NCBI GenBank assembly: GCA_035938015.1
Contig: DASZHJ010000262.1
Coordinates: 1-13,983, forward strand
Direction: 5' to 3'
DNA from: DASZHJ01 sp035938015
GTDB taxonomy: Bacteria; Pseudomonadota; Alphaproteobacteria; ATCC43930; CGMCC-115725
Length of the DNA stretch: 13,983 bases
Numbering within the stretch: the stretch's first letter is position 1; every line of letters begins with the position of its first letter. This document shows positions 9,074 through 13,983 of the stretch, in pieces. The position numbers and the translations under genes were made by a program. The notes below the pieces were generated by a model. The model was not told where the DNA came from. It made no database searches and was given only the letters and a program-made list of their open reading frames with translations.

Positions 9074-9622
9074 CTAGGGATTGCCGCCGGACTCGGTCAA
9101 CGCCTTCAGTTTGGCGATCCAGGCACCCGCGCGGGCCGCATTGACACCGAGATCGCTCTCGCCGTAGCGCGAGCGGCTCAGCATCGCGAGGGTCGAGCGG
9201 CCATTGCCGGTCGACATAAACTCCACGGTAATGACGTCGGGAAAGCGGAAGAAAAAGGAATGCTGGATGAAAACGAGATGCTGGCGATCTTTCTCGGTGC
9301 TGACGAGCCGGACGCGAGGCTCCGCCGCCACCATCTCCAGCCACCGGTCGCGTAGGCGCGCGGGTTCGACCGTGAAGGTCGGGCTCGCCTCGTCCGCCTT
9401 CACGTTGCAAATCAAGGGATCGGCGGGACATATAAGATAGACGTTGCCGCGCGACGGCAGATCCAAGTGCGTGAAGTCCACCTTCTCGCCGGCGCGCAAC
9501 TGATCCTCGGCATCTCGCCCGAAGTAGAGCCGAGCGGCCAGCAAAGCCACGGCGACTGCCAGCACCAGCCACAGCAGCATCAGCCGCAACCGGCGGCGGC
9601 CGTGACGGTGCCGTCTTGGCAT
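9074..9622 (-). CDS. DUF1499 family membrane-anchored protein
   Basis: The 182-residue protein starts with a basic stretch (MPRRHRHGRRRLR) and one membrane span (about 13-33), placing the rest most likely outside the inner membrane. The soluble part looks like DUF1499: VYLICPADPLICN (61-73), a central segment with RVRLVSTEKD and FRFPDVITVEF, and the hallmark SRSRYGESDLGVNAARAGAWI near the C-terminus. The biochemical role of the family is unknown. The gene diverges from the DNA glycosylase gene, with about 60 bases between the two starts. It converges on DUF1491 with only four bases between stops. Confidence 0.85.
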   Translation of the reverse strand: MPRRHRHGRRRLRLMLLWLVLAVAVALLAARLYFGRDAEDQLRAGEKVDFTHLDLPSRGNVYLICPADPLICNVKADEASPTFTVEPARLRDRWLEMVAAEPRVRLVSTEKDRQHLVFIQHSFFFRFPDVITVEFMSTGNGRSTLAMLSRSRYGESDLGVNAARAGAWIAKLKALTESGGNP

Positions 9623-9684
9623 GCCTCCCCCGCAGTGCTTCGTCTTGTCGTGTCCAGCATAGCAGTGGATGCTCCGGCTTGACT

Positions 9685-10377
9685 ATGGACCAAACCTTGC
9701 GACCTCGGCGCGCGGTAAGGCCGGCGCCCGACGGCCTCGAGCAGGGCGCGCGCGCGCTCGCGCGGCTCGACCCGGATTTCGCGCGCATCCTCGCGACTTG
9801 CGGCTTGCCGCGCTTCCCGCGTCGCCCCGCGAGCTTCGGCACGCTCCTGCACATCATCCTGGAGCAACAGCTCTCGCTGGACATCGCGGCTCGGCTTTGG
9901 CAGCGCCTCAGGCAGCGCTGTCGGCCGCTCACGACGCGCCGCTTCCTCGAGCTCGACGAGGACACGCTCAAGAACTGCGGCTTCACCCGCCAGAAGATCG
10001 GCTACGCCCGCGGGCTCGCGAGCGCGATCCTGGAGCGACGCTTCTCGCCCGCGGGCTTGGCGCGGCTCGGCGACGCCGAGGCGCTGGCGGCGATCATGGA
10101 GCTTCGCGGTTTCGGGCCCTGGAGCGCCGAGGTCTTCCTGCTGTTCGCGCTGGGGCGGCCCGATATCTGGCCCGCGGAGGATCTTGCGTTGCGCGTCGCG
10201 GTCCAATGGCTGAAGGCATTGCCGGACCGGCCGGACGGCAAGGCTCTGCGCATTATGGCAGAGACCTGGCGACCCTGGCGCTCCGTGGCGGCTTGTCTGC
10301 TCTGGCAATTCTACCTCTGTAGGCTCAACCGCGCGGTGCCGGCGGCACCGCTCGCGGAAGACTTAACGATTCCTTAG
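9685..10377 (+). CDS. DNA-3-methyladenine glycosylase II, AlkA-like (HhH-GPD)
   Basis: The 230-residue protein is a helix-hairpin-helix base-excision glycosylase that should remove alkylated purines from DNA. Seen are ILEQQLSLDIA (58-68; the family has LxQQxS here), the helix-hairpin-helix MELRGFGPWSAE (138-149), and the following PDIWPAEDLAL (159-169) with Asp166 as the catalytic aspartate. The tail ETWRPWRSVAACLLWQFY is typical of AlkA/MAG proteins. There is no four-cysteine iron-sulfur motif, which argues against Nth/MutY. It lacks the extra N-terminal domain of E. coli AlkA and has the length of the shorter Mag1-type enzymes. The ATG at 9685 is used; the same frame is open to 9616 but would overlap the divergent DUF1499 start region. 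A small unknown gene follows after 12 bases. Confidence 0.9.
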   Translation: MDQTLRPRRAVRPAPDGLEQGARALARLDPDFARILATCGLPRFPRRPASFGTLLHIILEQQLSLDIAARLWQRLRQRCRPLTTRRFLELDEDTLKNCGFTRQKIGYARGLASAILERRFSPAGLARLGDAEALAAIMELRGFGPWSAEVFLLFALGRPDIWPAEDLALRVAVQWLKALPDRPDGKALRIMAETWRPWRSVAACLLWQFYLCRLNRAVPAAPLAEDLTIP

Positions 10378-10389
10378 ATCGGCGTGCTC

Positions 10390-10896
10390 ATGCTCCGGGA
10401 CCCCGTACCCACCCGGCCCCGCACCACCATGCCTGTCACCGCCGAAATTGAGCCGAAGGATCAGAGCATTATCGCCACCCTCGGCGGTCTCGCGCTGCCC
10501 TTGGAGCTTGACCGCAGCCACCCGTTCGGGCGTGGCGCCTCGCGCCCCGTCGCCTTCCGCTTCACCTTCCACGAGATGCCGTTCTCTTGCACCGTGGAGC
10601 GTCGGGATGGAGAGCCCGTGCTGACGCTGACCGGCGATTTTGGCGCGCTCCCCTATACCGCCGAGAGCCCCGAGCGACGCCAGGCCGTACGGTCGGTGGT
10701 GGTGGCGGCGCGTCGGCGCTCGGGCTTGGAGTGGCAGGTGACCCCGCAGCAGCAGGTCGTCGTGCGCGGCGGCATTCCCCTCGCCATGCCGCTGACGCCC
10801 GTCGCCATGATCGTCGGCGCCGTCACGCTGCTCCTGCGCGCGCAGCCGTTTCTCGAGCTGCTGCTGGAGGTGATGGGTGGGGATGCTGAGCACTGA
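10390..10896 (+). CDS. Small protein of unknown function
   Basis: This frame codes for 168 residues from the ATG at 10390; a GTG at 10384 and an ATG at 10429 are alternatives, and none has a clear ribosome binding site. I do not recognise a family. The middle is beta-like and polar (FRFTFHEMPFSCTVERRDGE, then GDFGALPYTAESPERRQAV). The C-terminus is strongly hydrophobic (about 128-160: IPLAMPLTPVAMIVGAVTLL, then FLELLLEV), suggesting one membrane span or amphipathic helix. No sequence-specific clue to function is visible. It sits 12 bases downstream of the DNA glycosylase gene, so the two are probably cotranscribed. Its stop is one base from the stop of the convergent LysM gene. The ordinary residue composition and tight packing support a real gene. 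Confidence 0.65.
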   Translation: MLRDPVPTRPRTTMPVTAEIEPKDQSIIATLGGLALPLELDRSHPFGRGASRPVAFRFTFHEMPFSCTVERRDGEPVLTLTGDFGALPYTAESPERRQAVRSVVVAARRRSGLEWQVTPQQQVVVRGGIPLAMPLTPVAMIVGAVTLLLRAQPFLELLLEVMGGDAEH

Positions 10897-10897
10897 T

Positions 10898-11923
10898 CTA
10901 GCCTGGCGGCAATGCGACAACCTGCCCGGGATAGATCAGGTTGGGATCGACGATCTCGTTCCGGTTCGCCTGATAGATGTCCGTGAACAACAGCCCCTCG
11001 CCATAGGTCCGGCGCGCAATGTGCCAGAGCGTATCGCCGGGCTGCACGACCAGGAATTGATTGTTGGCGAGGTCCTTCGGAACGTCGACGCGGCGGAACT
11101 GCAACTGCGCGCGCGCCGTCACCTTGTCGTCCTTTCCGACAGAATCCGCGCGCAGCGCATAGTTTCCGGCGGCGACGGTCTCGCTGGGTTTCACGGACCA
11201 ATCGCCATTCGCATCGGCGCGCGTGTCGCCCACGGGCTTGTTCTCGATATAGAGCAGCACGCGCTCGTCGGGCTTGGCGCGGCCGCTCACGCTCAGGTGT
11301 CCGGCGCTGTCGTACTGGACGACGCCGATCTGCGGCGTTGCACCGGGCGCCGGCGCAGCGCCTGATCCAACGGGCGGCGCGCCCGGCGGCACTTGAAGGG
11401 CCTTGGCGGCACCCTCACCCTGCCGCGGCACCAGTACCGCCAGAGACTGCGAAGCCTCTCCAGCCGCACCTTGTTTCGGCTCCGGGACCGAGACCACCAC
11501 GACATTGGCGGATTTCCGGTCCGATCCATCGCTCGGCGATTTTTCAGCCAAGCTGAGCTCGTGGCTACCGGGCACCAGCGCTTTGTCTGGCAGCACCACC
11601 CAGTTACCGCGGGCGTCCGCAGTGACGGTGGCAATCGCTTTTTCTCCATCGAGCACCGTGACGCTCGCGCCGGGATCGGCACGGCCGGCGATCACCGTCT
11701 GGCCATCGGGGCGCACGCGCACGACGTCGAAATCCGGGACGCCAGGTGACAGAGTTGCCGCCGGTGGCGAAGCGGATGCGGAGGGCTGGGGTGCGGACGA
11801 AGCTGTTGCTTGTGAGGTTTGCAGAGCGGGCTGCTGCCGGGTCGGCCACAAATAGATTGCGCCGGCGCCGATCACGACGGCTCCGAGCACCCCGAGCAGG
11901 GCGACGGCCACGCTCTGCTTCAT
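10898..11923 (-). CDS. Membrane-anchored LysM domain protein with Ig-like domains
   Basis: The 341-residue protein starts with a short basic end and one hydrophobic helix (about 4-26), an uncleaved anchor or signal peptide, so the rest should be periplasmic. A Ser/Ala/Pro-rich linker (31-60) follows. Two related beta-rich modules come next, at about 64-128 (VRVRPDGQTVIAGRADPGAS, then DARGNWVVLPDKALVPGSHEL) and about 200-262 (VVQYDSAGHLSVSGRAKPDE, then DANGDWSVKPSETVAAGNYAL). They are separated by a low-complexity Pro/Gly/Ala linker and look like bacterial Ig-like repeats. The C-terminus is a LysM domain (290-338: VVQPGDTLWHIARRTYGEG, then DPNLIYPGQVVALP), which binds peptidoglycan. It probably has a cell-envelope structural or adaptor role; no catalytic domain is visible. 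GAGG lies just before the ATG. Confidence 0.92.
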   Translation of the reverse strand: MKQSVAVALLGVLGAVVIGAGAIYLWPTRQQPALQTSQATASSAPQPSASASPPAATLSPGVPDFDVVRVRPDGQTVIAGRADPGASVTVLDGEKAIATVTADARGNWVVLPDKALVPGSHELSLAEKSPSDGSDRKSANVVVVSVPEPKQGAAGEASQSLAVLVPRQGEGAAKALQVPPGAPPVGSGAAPAPGATPQIGVVQYDSAGHLSVSGRAKPDERVLLYIENKPVGDTRADANGDWSVKPSETVAAGNYALRADSVGKDDKVTARAQLQFRRVDVPKDLANNQFLVVQPGDTLWHIARRTYGEGLLFTDIYQANRNEIVDPNLIYPGQVVALPPG

Positions 11924-12060
11924 CGCGCCTCGTAAGGTTGCACCTGTTGATGGGTGTTACACCGGTTCCCGAGAGCGCGCAATGCCGGTAGCCATGGGCA
12001 GGCCGCGCCATTCTGGTTAAGATGGCGCTCTCTCCAAGGGCGGCCGTGGGTGTTCGAAGC

Positions 12061-12645
12061 ATGACCGGAGTCAAGCGGGTGTGCGTCTATTGCGGCTCGT
12101 CCGGTCGCGTGGCAGAGCCCTTCAAGGACGCGGCGCGGCGCACCGGACGCCTGCTGGCGCAATCCTCGATTGAGCTGATCTACGGCGGCGGGCGCGTCGG
12201 ACTCATGGGGCTCGCGGCGGACGCGGCGCTCGCCGCCGGCGGCCGCGTGGTCGGCATCATCCCGGATTTCCTGCACGAGCGCGAGCTCACGCACAGCCGG
12301 CTGAGCGAGCTCGTCGTGGTTGGCTCCATGCACGAGCGCAAGCAGCGCATGTTCGAGCGCGCTGACGCCTTCGCGATTCTTCCTGGCGGTCTTGGCACAC
12401 TCGACGAGGCCTTCGAATGCATCACCTGGAGGCAGCTGGGGCTGCACGACAAGCCCATCGTGATCGTGGACGTCGAGGGCTACTGGCAGCCGCTCCTGGC
12501 GCTGCTCGACCACGTCATCGCCACCGGCTTTGCTCACGCGAAAATCCGCAATGCGGTCGAGGTCGTGAAGAGCCCGGAAGAGCTGATCGCGGTACTCAAA
12601 TCCACGGCAGAGCCGCAGGTGACGCCGAGGCCGGAGCGCGCCTAG
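12061..12645 (+). CDS. LOG family protein (TIGR00730), nucleotide 5'-monophosphate phosphoribohydrolase
   Basis: The 194-residue Rossmann-like protein belongs to the LOG (LONELY GUY) family, which hydrolyses cytokinin riboside monophosphates or AMP to the free base and ribose 5-phosphate. The signature is complete: VCVYCGSS (7-14), YGGGRVGLMG (41-50), HERKQRMFERADAF (91-104) and the phosphoribosyl-binding PGGLGTLDE (108-116). ITWRQLGLHDKPI follows as usual. The ATG at 12061 fits the usual N-terminus and length; the frame is open to an ATG at 12022, which would add 13 residues. Neither start has a strong ribosome binding site. It diverges from the LysM gene and precedes icd. Some bacterial members make cytokinin and others serve purine salvage; the sequence does not decide. 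Confidence 0.9.
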   Translation: MTGVKRVCVYCGSSGRVAEPFKDAARRTGRLLAQSSIELIYGGGRVGLMGLAADAALAAGGRVVGIIPDFLHERELTHSRLSELVVVGSMHERKQRMFERADAFAILPGGLGTLDEAFECITWRQLGLHDKPIVIVDVEGYWQPLLALLDHVIATGFAHAKIRNAVEVVKSPEELIAVLKSTAEPQVTPRPERA

Positions 12646-12654
12646 GCCGCGGGC

Positions 12655-12682
12655 TTGCACCCTCTTGATCCCGTGATATTGT
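12655..12682 (+). promoter_or_regulatory. Predicted promoter of icd
   Basis: TTGCAC (12655-12660) and TATTGT (12677-12682) are 16 bases apart in the gap between the LOG gene and icd. Transcription would start near 12690. The early transcript region holds a small hairpin, GCCGCC (12686-12691) with GGCGGC (12700-12705) and an 8-base loop. It has no T-run and so is not a terminator. AAGG lies about ten bases before the icd ATG. Confidence 0.45.
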
Positions 12683-12734
12683 CGCGCCGCCGCGCCTCAG
12701 GCGGCACTTCCCTCGCGCGTTAAGGATTGCAGGC

Positions 12735-13949
12735 ATGCCGAAGATCAAGGTCGCGACCCCCGTGGTCGAGCTCGATGGCGACGAGATGACGCGGATCATC
12801 TGGGCCTTCATCAAGGAAAAGCTGATCCTGCCCTATCTCGACGTCGACCTGCGGTATTTCGACCTCGGCATCGAGAAGCGCGACGAGACGGACGACCAGA
12901 TCACCGTCGACGCCGCCAATGCGATCAAGAAATTCGGCGTCGGCGTGAAGTGCGCGACCATCACGCCCGACGAGGCGCGGGTCAAAGAGTTCAATCTCAA
13001 GAAGATGTACCGCTCGCCCAACGGCACCATCCGAAACATCCTCGGCGGCACGATTTTCCGCGAGCCCATCGTCTGCAAGAACGTGCCGCGGCTGGTGCCC
13101 AGCTGGACCGCGCCGATCGTGATCGGCCGCCACGCCTATGGCGATCAGTACCGCGCAACCGACTTCAAGGTTCCGGGCGCGGGCAAGCTCACCATGACCT
13201 TCACGCCGAAGGACGGCGGCAAGCCAATCCAGTACGACGTCTTCGACTTCCCCGAGGCCGGCATCGCCATGGGCATGTACAACCTCGACGAGTCCATCAT
13301 GGGTTTCGCCCGCGCCTCGTTCAATTACGGACTGCAGCGGGGCTGGCCGGTCTATCTCTCGACCAAGAATACCATCCTCAAAATCTATGACGGTCGCTTC
13401 AAGGACCTGTTCCAAGAGGTGTTCGACCGCGAGTTCGCCGACAAGTTCAAGGCCAAGAAGCTCACTTACGAGCATCGCCTGATCGACGACATGGTGGCAT
13501 CCGCGCTCAAGTGGAACGGCAACTTCGTGTGGGCCTGCAAGAACTACGACGGCGACGTGCAGTCGGACGTGGTGGCGCAGGGCTTCGGCTCGCTGGGGCT
13601 GATGACCTCGGTGCTGATGACACCGGACGGCCGCACCATCGAGGCCGAGGCCGCGCACGGCACGGTGACCCGGCACTATCGCCTGCACCAGCAGGGCAAG
13701 GAGACCTCGACCAACCCGATCGCCTCGATCTTCGCCTGGACCCGCGGGCTCTGGTATCGCGGCGAGTTCGACAACACGCCCGAGGTCAAGCGCTTCGCCA
13801 CCACGCTCGAGAAGGTCTGCGTCGATACCGTGCAGGCGGGCTATATGACCAAGGACCTCGCCATCCTGATCAGCCCGGAGCAGCCCTGGCTGACGACGAC
13901 GGCCTTCCTCGACAAGCTCGACGCCAACCTCAAGAAGACGATGGCGTAG
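12735..13949 (+). CDS. icd: NADP-dependent isocitrate dehydrogenase, eukaryotic-type
   Basis: The 404-residue cytoplasmic enzyme oxidatively decarboxylates isocitrate to 2-oxoglutarate in the TCA cycle, making NADPH. It is the homodimeric type II form shared by eukaryotes and Alphaproteobacteria, not the E. coli Icd form. Visible motifs are VELDGDEMTR (11-20), the isocitrate-binding YRSPNGTIRN (92-101), GRHAYGDQYR (131-140) with Arg132 matching the well-known Arg132 of human IDH1, TKNTILKIYDG (210-220) with the catalytic Lys211, YDGDVQSD (271-278) with metal-binding Asp, and the NADP-specific HGTVTRHYR (308-316). Length and ends are standard and no key residue is missing. It has its own predicted promoter upstream. 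The assignment is essentially certain. Confidence 0.97.
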   Translation: MPKIKVATPVVELDGDEMTRIIWAFIKEKLILPYLDVDLRYFDLGIEKRDETDDQITVDAANAIKKFGVGVKCATITPDEARVKEFNLKKMYRSPNGTIRNILGGTIFREPIVCKNVPRLVPSWTAPIVIGRHAYGDQYRATDFKVPGAGKLTMTFTPKDGGKPIQYDVFDFPEAGIAMGMYNLDESIMGFARASFNYGLQRGWPVYLSTKNTILKIYDGRFKDLFQEVFDREFADKFKAKKLTYEHRLIDDMVASALKWNGNFVWACKNYDGDVQSDVVAQGFGSLGLMTSVLMTPDGRTIEAEAAHGTVTRHYRLHQQGKETSTNPIASIFAWTRGLWYRGEFDNTPEVKRFATTLEKVCVDTVQAGYMTKDLAILISPEQPWLTTTAFLDKLDANLKKTMA

Positions 13950-13964
13950 GACGCTCGTTCAACC

Positions 13965-13983
13965 TCCGTCATTGCGAGCGCAG
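13965..13983. repeat. Start of a probable dispersed palindromic repeat, cut by the window edge
   Basis: The last bases, CGTCATTGCGAGCGCAG (13967-13983), match the opening of an interspersed repeat I recall from Bradyrhizobium-like and other bacterial genomes, which usually continues GCGAAGCAATCC. It starts about 16 bases after the icd stop, a usual intergenic position. Only the first part is visible, so the call rests on recognition. Confidence 0.5.

Noticed and set aside
12686..12705. GCCGCC/GGCGGC hairpin as a terminator of the LOG gene or a riboswitch
   Set aside because: The stem is only six pairs, with no T-run and no conserved riboswitch core. It lies at or after the predicted icd transcription start.
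12720..13688. Open minus-strand frame of 322 codons opposite icd
   Set aside because: The plus strand encodes an intact isocitrate dehydrogenase. The antisense product has no family features.

Overview
This is a GC-rich window with densely packed genes and no phage, IS, tRNA, rRNA or CRISPR features. It most likely comes from an alphaproteobacterial chromosome, probably Hyphomicrobiales (Rhizobiales). The reasons are the eukaryotic-type NADP isocitrate dehydrogenase typical of that class, DUF1491 and DUF1499 proteins, and a final 17 bases that look like the start of a dispersed repeat I associate with Bradyrhizobium-like genomes. The placement is inference from gene content, not from a search.

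Layout. Positions 1-442 (minus) hold the N-terminal part of an unrecognised two-helix membrane protein, cut by the window edge. Diverging from it is a membrane fatty acid desaturase (588-1730) with a good sigma-70-like promoter. Next is a short-chain dehydrogenase (1845-2543) that resembles dihydropteridine reductase rather than FabG. It is followed at once by a decayed remnant of a DHA2-type multidrug exporter (2555-3226). A large soluble GAF-GAF-PAS-PAS histidine kinase lies on the minus strand (3466-6030) with no response regulator nearby. A 170-bp divergent region with a perfect 14-bp palindrome separates it from paaG.

The region 6201-8163 is a two-gene acyl-CoA unit: a PaaG-type enoyl-CoA hydratase/isomerase and an acyl-CoA dehydrogenase that starts at TTG four bases after the paaG stop. 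Two tandem hairpin repeats (8176-8273) follow, then a VOC/glyoxalase-fold protein (8310-8687) and a DUF1491 protein (8728-9069). A DUF1499 membrane-anchored protein (9074-9622, minus) converges on the latter. Then come an AlkA-like DNA glycosylase (9685-10377) and a small conserved-looking protein of unknown function. That protein ends one base from the stop of a convergent membrane-anchored LysM protein (10898-11923, minus). The window ends with a LOG-family phosphoribohydrolase (12061-12645) and icd (12735-13949).

Most genes look like independent housekeeping or accessory metabolic functions. The only clear functional unit is the PaaG/acyl-CoA dehydrogenase pair. I found no convincing new multi-gene system. 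The observations most worth checking are the structured tandem repeat with a compensatory base-pair change, the serine-less dihydropteridine-reductase-like SDR, the palindrome in the kinase/paaG divergent promoter, and the deleted exporter.
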